Source: RSA11 sp036564135 (GTDB lineage: Bacteria; Actinomycetota; Thermoleophilia; Solirubrobacterales; 70-9). From it: a stretch of 21,598 nt of DNA. Below the pieces are notes generated by a model, which saw only the letters and a program-made list of their open reading frames with translations, had not been told where the DNA came from and did not search any database. Of this stretch, positions 1 through 7,136 are shown in pieces. The position numbers and the translations under genes are program-made. The stretch spans positions 1 to 21,598 of the forward strand of contig DATCLC010000067.1 in assembly GCA_036564135.1 (NCBI GenBank), in the 5' to 3' direction. Positions within the stretch are counted from its first letter, which is position 1. The number at the start of each line of letters is the position of its first letter.

Positions 1-1451
1 TTGCCGTTGGCGTGCAGGTCGCCGTCGATCGAGTCCTTCCAGCCCGAGAAGGGGAACCACGCGACCGGCGCGGCGACGCCGACGTTCACGCCGATCATCC
101 CCGCCTCGACGCCGAAACGGTAGCGGCGCGCCGCCTCGCCCGAGGTCGTGAAGATCGAGCCCGCGTTCCCGTAACGCGAGCCGTTCACGAACTCGAGCGC
201 CTCGTCGAGGTCGCTCGCCCGCACGACCGCGAGCAGCGGCCCGAAGAGCTCCTCGCGAGCGACCTCCGACTCGCGGTCGGAGACCTCGACGATCGTCGGG
301 CCGAGCAGCGTGCCCGCCTCGTTGGCCGTGTCGCGTCCGTCGAGCACCAGCTCTGCGGTGCCGTCCCCGAGCGCGCGCTCGAGCGCCCCGGTCACGCGTT
401 CGCGGGCCTCGGGCCCGACCAGCGGACAGACCTCGACGCCCTCCTTGTCGCCGGCGCCCGCCTCGAGCTCGGCGGCGGCGTCGCGAAGCGCGGCGAGCAC
501 CTCGTCCTGGCGCGCGCGATCGCCGACGAGGACGGCGACCGACCCGGCGAGGCAGCGCTGCCCCGCGGCGCCGAACGACGAGCTCATGATCGCCGGGATC
601 GTGACCTCGAGGTCGGCGTCGGGCATGACGACCAGCGAGTTCTTCGCCCCGCCGAGCGCCTGGCAGCGCTTGCCGTTCGCGGCGGAGCGCTCCGCGACGT
701 AGCGCGCGGTCGAGGCCTGGCCGACGAACGAGATCGCCTCGATCCCGGGGTGGTCGAGGATGCCGTTGACCGCGTCGCGGGCCCCGTGCACGAGATTGCA
801 TACGCCCGCGGGGATCTGATCGATCGCGTCGATCAGCTCGAAGATCAACTCCGCCGGCCGCGGGTCGCGCTCCGACGGCTTGAGGATGAACGTGTTCCCG
901 CACGCGATCGCGAACGGCAGGAACCACAAGGGGATCATCGCCGGGAAGTTGAACGGCGTGATCGCGGCGACCACGCCCACCGGCTGGCGGACCAGCTCGA
1001 CGTCCACGCCGTTGGCGACCCCCTCGAGGTTCTCGCCCTTGAGCAGGTGCGGGATCGCGGTCGCCGCCTCGGTCGACTCGATGCCGCGCAGCACCTCGCC
1101 GCGGGCGTCGGCGAGCGTCTTGCCCATGTCCTCGGTGACCAGCCGGGCGATCTCCTCCTGCCGCTCCCAGAGCGCCTCGCGCAGCGCCATCACGGCGCGG
1201 GCGCGCTTCTGCGGCGGCGTCGCTCGCCAGGCCGGGAACGCCTCCTGCGCGGCTCGCACGGCGGCGTCCACGTCGGACGCCGCGCTCAGGGGCACCCGGG
1301 CGACGACCTCCCCGGTCGCGGGGTTGATGTCGTCGAGCAGCTCGACGCCGCCTGCGTCGACCCACTCACCCCCGATGTAGTTCCGGAGGACGCGGGCACC
1401 GCCCTCCTGCGACTGGCGACTGGCGACTGGCGACTCGGCCACGGGCTTCAT
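1..1451 (-). CDS. mmsA: CoA-acylating methylmalonate-semialdehyde dehydrogenase (3' end outside window)
   Basis: The open frame runs from ATG at 1451 off the window edge: 483 codons without a stop. It converts methylmalonate (or malonate) semialdehyde with CoA and NAD+ to propionyl-CoA (or acetyl-CoA) plus CO2, in valine, inositol or beta-alanine breakdown. The MmsA/IolA subfamily is shown by FNFP (167-170), by GGAKN (267-271) where ordinary aldehyde dehydrogenases carry a catalytic Glu, and by catalytic Cys300 in GQRCLAG. The visible end, SGWKDSIDGDLHANG, is close to the family C-terminus, so only about 20 residues should be missing. The start shares ATGA with the stop of the upstream aldehyde dehydrogenase, and a GGAGG lies about 7 bases before it, so the two genes are probably translationally coupled. 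The first 20 residues are non-conserved and are partly encoded by a 7-base tandem repeat. Family is confident; the physiological substrate is not settled by sequence. Confidence 0.93.
   Translation of the reverse strand, partial: MKPVAESPVASRQSQEGGARVLRNYIGGEWVDAGGVELLDDINPATGEVVARVPLSAASDVDAAVRAAQEAFPAWRATPPQKRARAVMALREALWERQEEIARLVTEDMGKTLADARGEVLRGIESTEAATAIPHLLKGENLEGVANGVDVELVRQPVGVVAAITPFNFPAMIPLWFLPFAIACGNTFILKPSERDPRPAELIFELIDAIDQIPAGVCNLVHGARDAVNGILDHPGIEAISFVGQASTARYVAERSAANGKRCQALGGAKNSLVVMPDADLEVTIPAIMSSSFGAAGQRCLAGSVAVLVGDRARQDEVLAALRDAAAELEAGAGDKEGVEVCPLVGPEARERVTGALERALGDGTAELVLDGRDTANEAGTLLGPTIVEVSDRESEVAREELFGPLLAVVRASDLDEALEFVNGSRYGNAGSIFTTSGEAARRYRFGVEAGMIGVNVGVAAPVAWFPFSGWKDSIDGDLHANG
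1410..1437. repeat. Heptanucleotide tandem repeat inside the mmsA N-terminus
   Basis: The plus strand reads CGACTGG three times (1410-1416, 1417-1423, 1424-1430) and then CGACTCG (1431-1437). The unit length is not a multiple of three, so gain or loss of one unit would shift the mmsA frame within its first 15 codons. No in-frame start lies between the repeat and the conserved NYIGGEW segment. Confidence 0.85.
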
Positions 1452-2956
1452 GCTCCACCTCCGTCACGCGACTGCTGCGCCGCGTTGTATTGCGAGTACG
1501 GGTACCACCACTCCTTGGGCGCGATCTCCGTCTCGATGTGAACGTGTTTGGTCTCCTGGAAAGCCTCGAGCCCCTCGCGGCCCAGCTCGCGGCCGAGCCC
1601 CGACTGCTTGAACCCGCCGAACGGCCCCGCGTCGTTGTCGGTGAGCGGATCGTTGAACCACACGGTGCCGGCGCGCAGCTCGCGCATGCAGCGGAGCATC
1701 GTCGCGAGGTCGCGCGTGTAGACGTTCGCGCCGAGCCCGTAAGGCGTCGAGTTCGCGTACGCGATCGCCTCGTCCAGCGTCCTCACCGGCTGGAGCGGCG
1801 CGACCGGGCCGAACGTCTCGTCCCGCCAGATGGCCGCCTTGGCGGGGGCGCCGACGACCACCGCGGGCGCCAGGAAGTGCCCGCGCTCATGGCCGGCGCG
1901 GTCGCCGCCGACCAGCACCTCGGCCCCGGCGTCGACGGCTTCGGCGAGCTGGCGTTCCACCTTCGCGCGCTGCGCGGCTGACACCATCGGCCCGATGTCG
2001 GTCGAGGGGTCCATCGGGTCGCCGACCACGAGCCTGCGCGTGGTGTCGACGAAGGCGTTCAGGTAGTCGTCGTAGATGTCGCTCATCACGTAGAAGCGCT
2101 CGGCCGACGTGCAGACCTGGCCGGCGTTCAAAAAGGCGGCCCACACGCCGCCGCGGGCGGCGACGTCGAGCTCGTCGGCGACGTCGGAGCAGACGATGAA
2201 CGCGTCCTTGCCGCCCATCTCCAGGTTCATGCGCGCCATGCGCGCGGTGCAGGCGGCGGCGACCTTCTTGCCGGTCTCCACCGAGCCCGTGAAGGCCACC
2301 CCGTCGACGCGCTCGTCGGCCGCGATCGCGGCGCCCACTTCGCCGTCGCCCGCGACCAGGTTCACGACGCCCGGGGGCAGGTGGTCGAAGCACGGGGCAA
2401 GCGCGAGGGTCGATAGCGGCGTGAGCTCGGACGGCTTGCAGACGGTCGTGTTGCCCGCGGCGAGCGCCGGCGCGAGCTTCCACGCCAACAACAGCAGTGG
2501 GTAGTTCCAGGGCACGATGCAGCCGACGACGCCCAGCGGGTCCTTGACGACCATCGCGAGCTGGGTGGACTCGATCGGCGGGATCACCCTGCCCGCGGAG
2601 TCCCGGCCGATCTCCGCGTAGTAGTCGAACGCGGCGGCGGTCCAACCGACCTCGTCGGAGTTCTCGATGAGCGGCTTGCCGCCCTCGGCGGTCATGATCC
2701 TGGCGAGCTCGTCGGTGCGCGCGCGGATCCGCGTGGCGACCTCGTGCAGCATCTCCGCGCGCTCGACCGCGGGGGTCGCGGCCCAGCCCGGATGGGCCTC
2801 GCGGGCTGCGGCGATCGCCGCGTCGAGCTCCTCCGCGGAGGCGCTCCCCACGGTGGTGATCGTCTCCTCCGTGAAGGGGTTCTCGACGTCGAGCGGTGCG
2901 CCCGTGCCGGCCACGAGCTCGCCCCCGATCAGCAAACGCGTCTCGTAGCTAGCCAT
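1448..2956 (-). CDS. NAD(P)-dependent aldehyde dehydrogenase (betaine/amino-aldehyde type)
   Basis: A full-length ALDH-superfamily enzyme of 502 aa that oxidises an aldehyde to the acid. Visible landmarks are the PWNYP oxyanion Asn151, the nucleotide-binding FTGSVETG (222-229), the general base Glu246 in LEMGGK, the nucleophile Cys282 in GQVCTS, and Glu380 in DETFGP. The FGGFKQSGLGRELG segment (446-459) resembles betaine-aldehyde and aminoaldehyde dehydrogenases, but the substrate cannot be fixed from sequence. The ATG at 2956 is preferred; a TTG two codons upstream (2962) is also open. There is no clear Shine-Dalgarno, but a promoter (2974-3002) lies just upstream, so the leader is very short. 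The stop overlaps the mmsA start by 4 bases, forming an operon. A possible role is oxidation of 3-aminopropanal or 4-aminobutanal, feeding the neighbouring MmsA after transamination; that is inference. Confidence 0.92.
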   Translation of the reverse strand: MASYETRLLIGGELVAGTGAPLDVENPFTEETITTVGSASAEELDAAIAAAREAHPGWAATPAVERAEMLHEVATRIRARTDELARIMTAEGGKPLIENSDEVGWTAAAFDYYAEIGRDSAGRVIPPIESTQLAMVVKDPLGVVGCIVPWNYPLLLLAWKLAPALAAGNTTVCKPSELTPLSTLALAPCFDHLPPGVVNLVAGDGEVGAAIAADERVDGVAFTGSVETGKKVAAACTARMARMNLEMGGKDAFIVCSDVADELDVAARGGVWAAFLNAGQVCTSAERFYVMSDIYDDYLNAFVDTTRRLVVGDPMDPSTDIGPMVSAAQRAKVERQLAEAVDAGAEVLVGGDRAGHERGHFLAPAVVVGAPAKAAIWRDETFGPVAPLQPVRTLDEAIAYANSTPYGLGANVYTRDLATMLRCMRELRAGTVWFNDPLTDNDAGPFGGFKQSGLGRELGREGLEAFQETKHVHIETEIAPKEWWYPYSQYNAAQQSRDGGGA

Positions 2957-2973
2957 TCCCAAGGAGCGATGCT

Positions 2974-3002
2974 ACCTACGGCCCCGACCCGCGCCCGTAC
3001 AA
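2974..3002 (-). promoter_or_regulatory. Predicted promoter of the aldehyde dehydrogenase-mmsA operon
   Basis: On the minus strand, TTGTAC (3002-2997) is followed after 17 bases by GTAGGT (2979-2974); TAGGTA with an 18-base spacer is an equivalent reading. The start codon is only 17 bases from the -10. The -35 sequence CTTGTACG also occurs in the aminotransferase promoter at 9710-9717. Confidence 0.55.
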
Positions 3003-3165
3003 GGAGTCCGCGGGCCTTTGGCCTATTTGTCGAGATTCAGGCTGGGGCGGGTCGCCGCCGGGCTGGCCAGGGTTAGTTGCCGGGCCGTGTCGGGTAGGGA
3101 GTCGTCGTGATAGGCGGTTTGTTGCGACGCCTTCGCTCTTTGACGGAGGCGAGGGCCGATCCTGG

Positions 3166-3171
3166 CTATGC
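3166..3171 (+). promoter_or_regulatory. -10-like hexamer directly upstream of the STAS gene
   Basis: TATGCT lies 7 bases before the GTG at 3179, the geometry expected for a leaderless transcript. A TTGACG at 3139-3144 is present, but its 21-base spacer is too long for a standard promoter, so only the -10 is proposed. The rest of the gap between the divergent genes (2957-3178) shows no gene or other structure I recognise. Confidence 0.4.
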
Positions 3172-3178
3172 TCGCGTC

Positions 3179-3550
3179 GTGGAGATCGCGGGAGAGGTAC
3201 AGGTCTCGAGCCCAGCCGAGGGCGTCGGCGTCGTCGCCCTCGTCGGCGAGCACGATCTCGGCACGGTCAATCAGGTCCGCGACGCGCTTGAGCGCGTCCA
3301 AAACGAGCAAGGGGCGGTCGTGGTTGACCTTTGCAAAGCCACGTTCATTGATTCCTCGATCCTCGGCGCGATTCTCGAGGGCCGCCGCCAGGCGAGCGAG
3401 AAGCGGACGGGCTATGGCGTCGCCTGTGACGGTTCCTCGGAGCCGGTCAATCGCGTGCTCGACGTGACTGGCCTGCGGCGCGAGTTGCCCGTGCACGAAA
3501 GCGTGGACGCGGCGCTCGAGGCCATTCGCCAGAGGACGGGATCAGCGTGA
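3179..3550 (+). CDS. STAS-domain anti-sigma factor antagonist (SpoIIAA/RsbV-like)
   Basis: A 123-aa single STAS domain. In partner switching, this kind of protein binds the anti-sigma kinase when unphosphorylated and frees the sigma factor. The phosphorylation loop is FIDSSILGAI, with the predicted phospho-acceptor Ser59 just after Asp58, as in SpoIIAA DSS. The N-terminal strand VGVVALVGEHDLGTV and the VVVDLCKATF strand are typical. I chose GTG at 3179 because the conserved domain begins just after it and a -10 hexamer sits 7 bases upstream. An in-frame GTG at 3107 would add 24 basic, non-conserved residues and cannot be excluded. Its stop overlaps the GTG of the HATPase gene (GTGA, 3547-3550), so the pair is co-transcribed. 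The cognate sigma factor is encoded convergently next door. Confidence 0.88.
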   Translation: MEIAGEVQVSSPAEGVGVVALVGEHDLGTVNQVRDALERVQNEQGAVVVDLCKATFIDSSILGAILEGRRQASEKRTGYGVACDGSSEPVNRVLDVTGLRRELPVHESVDAALEAIRQRTGSA

Positions 3551-4395
3551 GCGGTACGGCGACCGAGCTCCGGCTCGCGGTCGCCGCCCGAGCCGAGAAC
3601 CTAGCCCTGGTCCGCCAGGCGCTCGCCGGGCTGGGGGACGCTACCGGGATGGACGAGGCCACCCTGTCCGACCTGAAGCAGATCGCGACCGAGGCCTGCA
3701 TGAACTCGATCGTCCACGCCTACCCGGACGACGGCGAGGGCCGCATCGAGGTCCGCGCGCGCGTCGCCGCCGGCGAGGTGACCCTCTCGGTGCGCGACTG
3801 GGGCGTCGGTTTCAGGCCGCGCCCGGCGGAGGCCCACGGCCAGTCGCTGCGCCTCGGCCTGCCGCTGATCGCCTCGCTCGCCGACCGCTTCGAGGTCTTC
3901 GCGCCCCTCGACGGCGGCACCGAGGTCCGCGTGCGCCTCAGCCTCGAGGGCGGCCTCGGCGAGCCCGTGCAGCAGGAGAGCCCCGCGGCTCCTCGCGAGG
4001 CGGAGGTCGCCGTCACCGGCGACGCCGCCCGCCAGGTGATCGCCCGCGTCATGGCGATCGCCGCGACGCGCGTCGGCTTCTCGCTCGACCGCATGTCCGA
4101 CGGCGTCCTGATCGGCGACGTCATCTCCTCGCACGACGCCGGTGACTTCGCGGGGAACCGCGTGGGCGTCGAGCTCGACGAGTCCGAGCCCGGCACCCTG
4201 TGGATGCGCGTCGGCCCGTTCGTGGACGGCGGTGCGCGCCGGCTCATGGAGCACATGGAGGTCCCGGGAATGGACTTCTCGCTCGCCAAGCTCGCCGACC
4301 GCGTCGACGTGGAGAGCGACCAGGAGGGCGACTTCGTCGTGATCGAGCTCTCGCGCGACCAGCGCCCGGCGAAGGTCGGGGAGGACGGCGAGTAG
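3547..4395 (+). CDS. HATPase anti-sigma factor (RsbW/SpoIIAB-like) with a degenerate second HATPase-like half
   Basis: 282 aa. The first 135 residues form a GHKL ATPase of the RsbW/SpoIIAB kind, a serine kinase and anti-sigma factor. The N-box is EACMNSIVHAY (Glu49, Asn53), the G1 box DWGVGF (84-89), and the G2 region GLPLIASLADRFEV with a TEVRVRLS end strand. Residues about 155-270 look like a second copy of the fold without ATP-site residues: SLAKLADRVDV and GDFVVIELS parallel LIASLADRFEV and GGTEVRVRLS, but the N-box Asn and DxGxG are gone. RsbW and SpoIIAB are single-domain proteins of roughly half this length. It starts with GTG overlapping the STAS stop. It presumably binds the sigma factor encoded convergently at 4453-5238; this partner is inferred from position. 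Confidence 0.87.
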   Translation: MSGTATELRLAVAARAENLALVRQALAGLGDATGMDEATLSDLKQIATEACMNSIVHAYPDDGEGRIEVRARVAAGEVTLSVRDWGVGFRPRPAEAHGQSLRLGLPLIASLADRFEVFAPLDGGTEVRVRLSLEGGLGEPVQQESPAAPREAEVAVTGDAARQVIARVMAIAATRVGFSLDRMSDGVLIGDVISSHDAGDFAGNRVGVELDESEPGTLWMRVGPFVDGGARRLMEHMEVPGMDFSLAKLADRVDVESDQEGDFVVIELSRDQRPAKVGEDGE

Positions 4396-4468
4396 GGCGG
4401 TCGTCTTCCTCGGCGGGCTAGCGCCGCCGCGCGGCCGTAGTGGATAGGCGCCCTACTCGCCGTCCTCC
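4380..4468. repeat. Perfect 20-bp inverted repeat spanning the stop codons of convergent anti-sigma and sigma genes
   Basis: Positions 4380-4399 (GGAGGACGGCGAGTAGGGCG) are the exact reverse complement of 4449-4468, separated by 49 bases. Each arm encodes the last codons and the stop of one gene, so both proteins end in EDGE. The loop contains a smaller stem (CGGCG/CGCCG around 4411-4426). It could act as a shared bidirectional transcript end or be a scar of inverted duplication. No T-tract is present. Confidence 0.9.
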
Positions 4469-5238
4469 GCCCGGGGCACCTGGCGGCGCACCTGGTCGAG
4501 GGCGCGGCGCAAAAGGCGCGAGACGTGCATCTGGGAGATGCCGACGCGCTTGGCGATCTCCGACTGCGTGAGGTCCTCGACGAAGCGCAGGTGCAGGATC
4601 ATCCGCTCGCGCTCGCTCAATGACGCGATCGTCCGCGAGATCGCCTCGCCGAACTCGACGGTCGAGTAGCCGGGGTCGATCTCGCCGATCGTGTCCCCGA
4701 GGCGGGCGCCCTCCTCGTCGTCGGCGCTCACGCTCGCCTCCAGCGAGTAGGTGTGACGGGCGCTCGAGGCCTCCATCGCCTCCAGCACCTCTTCGACCGA
4801 GAGGCCCACGCGCTCGGCGACCTGGGCGGCCGAGGGCTGGTAGCCGAGCTCGGTCGGCAGCTCGTCGATCGCGCGCTCGATCAGCGCGATGCGCTCCTGC
4901 AGGCCGCGCGGCATGTGGACCTGGCGGCTGCGGTCGCGGAAGTGGCGCTTGAGCTCGCCGAGGATCGTGGGCGCCGCGTAGCTCGCGAAGCTGTGGCCGA
5001 GGGTCGGGTCGAATCCGTCGATGGCTTTGACCAGCCCGAGGCTCGCGACCTGGTGCAGGTCCTCGGTCGGCTCACTGCCCCCCGCGTAGCGGTTGGCGAG
5101 GCTGCGAGCGAGCGGCATGAAGCGAGCGACGAGCTCCTCGCGCACCGCCGGGTCGCGCGTACGGTGGTAGCGCTTAAGGAGCTCCTCCTCGTCCGCGAGC
5201 CGCTCGTTACGGCGAGGGGCGGAACCATCGACCATCAC
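4453..5238 (-). CDS. RNA polymerase sigma factor, SigB/SigF/SigG subfamily
   Basis: A group 3 sigma-70 factor of 261 aa. Region 2 spans about 40-103, with MPLARSLANRYAGG, EDLHQVASLGLVKAIDGFD and HSFASYAAPTILGELKRHFRD. Region 3 follows at about 112-190, and region 4 at about 205-252 carries the helix-turn-helix LTQSEIAKRVGISQMHVSRLLRR. The layout matches stress and sporulation sigma factors controlled by partner switching, which fits the STAS and HATPase genes facing it. It starts with GTG at 5238 (ATG at 5235 is the next codon). GATACT at 5250-5245 lies 6 bases upstream, so the mRNA may be nearly leaderless, though an AGGGGG also precedes the ATG. Unlike the classic rsbV-rsbW-sigB order, the sigma gene is not in the regulators' operon. 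Confidence 0.93.
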   Translation of the reverse strand: MMVDGSAPRRNERLADEEELLKRYHRTRDPAVREELVARFMPLARSLANRYAGGSEPTEDLHQVASLGLVKAIDGFDPTLGHSFASYAAPTILGELKRHFRDRSRQVHMPRGLQERIALIERAIDELPTELGYQPSAAQVAERVGLSVEEVLEAMEASSARHTYSLEASVSADDEEGARLGDTIGEIDPGYSTVEFGEAISRTIASLSERERMILHLRFVEDLTQSEIAKRVGISQMHVSRLLRRALDQVRRQVPRAEDGE

Positions 5239-5319
5239 CCCCTGAGTATCACGACTTCGCGGCGCAGCGTTGTGAGGTCGCGCCGAAACCGGCCGCGCTC
5301 ACCGGCGCTCAGCTCGCGC

Positions 5320-6201
5320 TCAGCCGCCGAGGACGCCGGGCGCCGGCGGGCCCGGACGGGCCTCGAGCCGCGCGTCGACCTCTTCCTCGGGCAGCATCGA
5401 GGCCATCTTCTCGGCGCGCCGTTGCTGCCAGACCGTGAACGCCATCGCCGCGGCCGTGGCGATGAACAGCATCGTGGCGATCACGTAGACCTCGACCGGG
5501 ATGCCGCGCTGCGCGGCGCCGTAGATCCAGAGCGGGAACGTGACGGTGTCGCCCGCGTTGAACTGCGAGATCACGAAGTCGTCGATCGAGAGGGCGAAGG
5601 CGAGCAGCGCGGCGCCGACGATGCCCGGCATGAGCAGGGGCAGGGTCACCAGGCGGAACGTGTCGAAAGCGTTCGCGCCCAGATCGCGTGCCGCCTCCTC
5701 CAGGCTGCGGTCGAAGCCGATCAGCCGCGAGCGCACGACGACCACGACGAAGCTGATCGAGAACATCACGTGCGCGATGAAGAGCGTCGTGAAGCCCAGC
5801 TCGATGCCGTAGATCAGGAACATCGAGAGCAGGGCCGCGCCGATCACGACCTCGGGCGTCGCCATCGGGATCACGATCAGGAAGTTCGCGGTCCGGCGGC
5901 CGAAGAACTCGTACCGCACCAGCCCCATCGCGATGAGCGTGCCGAGCAGCGTCGAGACCACGGTCGAGAGCGCGGCGAGCTGCAGGCTGGTCAGGAACGC
6001 GTCGGTGAGGTCGGGGATCCCGAACGCGTTCTTCCAGTGGTCGAGCGTGAAGCCCTCCCACGTGTAGTTGAACCTGCCCGACGGGTCGTTGAACGAGAAG
6101 ACCGCGATCAGAAACAGCGGCAGCAGCAGGTAGATGACCGCGATCACGCCGTAGATGACGATCGCGTTGCGGCGGAGCCACTTCCAGGCGCTGCGGATCA
6201 T
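5320..6201 (-). CDS. potC: Spermidine/putrescine ABC transporter permease, PotC type
   Basis: An inner-membrane permease of 293 aa, the second channel subunit of a polyamine importer. A first membrane span at about 13-36 is followed by several more. The cytoplasmic EAA loop that contacts the ATPase is at about 169-192 (EEAARDLGANAFDTF...LPLLMPG). The segment SIDDFVISQFNAG is typical of PotC. The ATG overlaps the potB stop by 4 bases (ATGA, 6198-6201). It is the last gene of potA-D-B-C. The 81-base gap to the sigma gene holds only a weak GC-rich dyad (about 5280-5309) and no convincing terminator. The Ala/Pro/Glu-rich tail after residue 265 is variable. Confidence 0.93.
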   Translation of the reverse strand: MIRSAWKWLRRNAIVIYGVIAVIYLLLPLFLIAVFSFNDPSGRFNYTWEGFTLDHWKNAFGIPDLTDAFLTSLQLAALSTVVSTLLGTLIAMGLVRYEFFGRRTANFLIVIPMATPEVVIGAALLSMFLIYGIELGFTTLFIAHVMFSISFVVVVVRSRLIGFDRSLEEAARDLGANAFDTFRLVTLPLLMPGIVGAALLAFALSIDDFVISQFNAGDTVTFPLWIYGAAQRGIPVEVYVIATMLFIATAAAMAFTVWQQRRAEKMASMLPEEEVDARLEARPGPPAPGVLGG

Positions 6202-7070
6202 GCTCGCTGCTCCGCCTCCTCGCCCATGAGCGCCTCAGCGCCCGCGAACCGGATGTAGATCACGACGACCGCGAGGATCGCCGCCATCAGGATGAACGAG
6301 AGCGCCGCCGCCGTCGGGTAGTCCAGCTCCAAGAGGTAGAGGGACTGGATGCGGTTCCCGATCATCGACTGGTTGATCGAGCCCAAAAAGAAGGCGTTGA
6401 TGTAGTCGCCGGCCGCGGGGATGAAGGTGAGCAGCGTACCCGCGACGACGCCGGGCATCGACAGCGGCAAGGTGACGCGCCAGAACGCCTCCCGGGACGA
6501 CGCGTAGAGGTCCTTCGCGGCCTCGATCAGGCGGACGTCGACGCGCTCCAGGCTCGCGTAGATCGGGAGCACCATGAAGGGCAGGAAGTTGTAGACGAGG
6601 CCCGCGATCACGGCTGTCGGCGTCGCCAGCAGGCGCCCCTCCTCGCCGAGGATCCCGACCGCCTGGAGCACGTCCACGACGAGGCTGTCGTCGCTCAAGA
6701 TCGTCGTCCACGCGATCGTGCGGATCAGGTAGGTCGTGAAGAACGGCGCCACCACCGCCAGCAGCAGGGCGTTCTTCCAGCGCCCGCCCCGGAAGGCGAT
6801 CGCGTAGGCGAGCGGGTACGCGATCAGCAGCGCGATCACCGTCGCGACGCCCGCGTAGACGAACGAGCGCAGGAACTGCTCGTCGAAGCGGTCGAAGGAG
6901 TCGGTGAAGTTCGAGAACTCCCAGGTGAACTCGAAGCCGGTGGCGAGCGTGCCCGACTCGAGCGCGAGCCGCCCCATGAAGTACAGGGGGACGACGAAGA
7001 AGAGGATCAGCCAGACGAGGCCCGGCCCCATCAAGAGATAGGGCGCGAGACGGCGACGGACCGTGCTCAC
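6198..7070 (-). CDS. potB: Spermidine/putrescine ABC transporter permease, PotB type
   Basis: A permease of 290 aa with a first span at about 11-33 and further spans at roughly 68-92, 100-122, 150-172, 205-225 and 255-275. The EAA loop is at 183-206 (EAAKDLYASSREAFWRVTLP). The GDYINAFFLG segment after the loop is characteristic of PotB. It starts with GTG at 7070, preceded by GGAGGGGAG at good distance. A 66-base gap separates it from potD; this is the only gap inside the operon and contains a GTGATCAC palindrome at the potD stop, with no clear promoter. It pairs with PotC as a heterodimer driven by PotA. Confidence 0.93.
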   Translation of the reverse strand: MSTVRRRLAPYLLMGPGLVWLILFFVVPLYFMGRLALESGTLATGFEFTWEFSNFTDSFDRFDEQFLRSFVYAGVATVIALLIAYPLAYAIAFRGGRWKNALLLAVVAPFFTTYLIRTIAWTTILSDDSLVVDVLQAVGILGEEGRLLATPTAVIAGLVYNFLPFMVLPIYASLERVDVRLIEAAKDLYASSREAFWRVTLPLSMPGVVAGTLLTFIPAAGDYINAFFLGSINQSMIGNRIQSLYLLELDYPTAAALSFILMAAILAVVVIYIRFAGAEALMGEEAEQRA

Positions 7071-7136
7071 CGGCTCCCCTCCGTGCGGTCCGTCGCCGTC
7101 TTCATCCCCTGCGTTGCCTCCCTGAGTGCGCTGTGA

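Noticed and set aside
12..1541. Plus-strand open frame of 509 codons at the left edge
   Set aside because: It is the shadow of mmsA on the minus strand, with Arg/Asp/Glu-rich low-complexity composition and no recognisable domain.
3139..3171. TTGACG...TATGCT as a complete promoter
   Set aside because: The spacer is 21 bases, too long for a sigma-70 type promoter; only the -10 was kept.
5239..5319. Terminator between potC and the sigma gene
   Set aside because: Only a weak GC dyad (about 5280-5309) without a T-tract; not strong enough to call.
4753..6258. Plus-strand open frame of 501 codons
   Set aside because: It runs antisense through both the sigma factor and potC genes, which have clear domains. 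The product is Arg/Asp/His-rich and unrecognisable, typical of GC-rich shadow frames.
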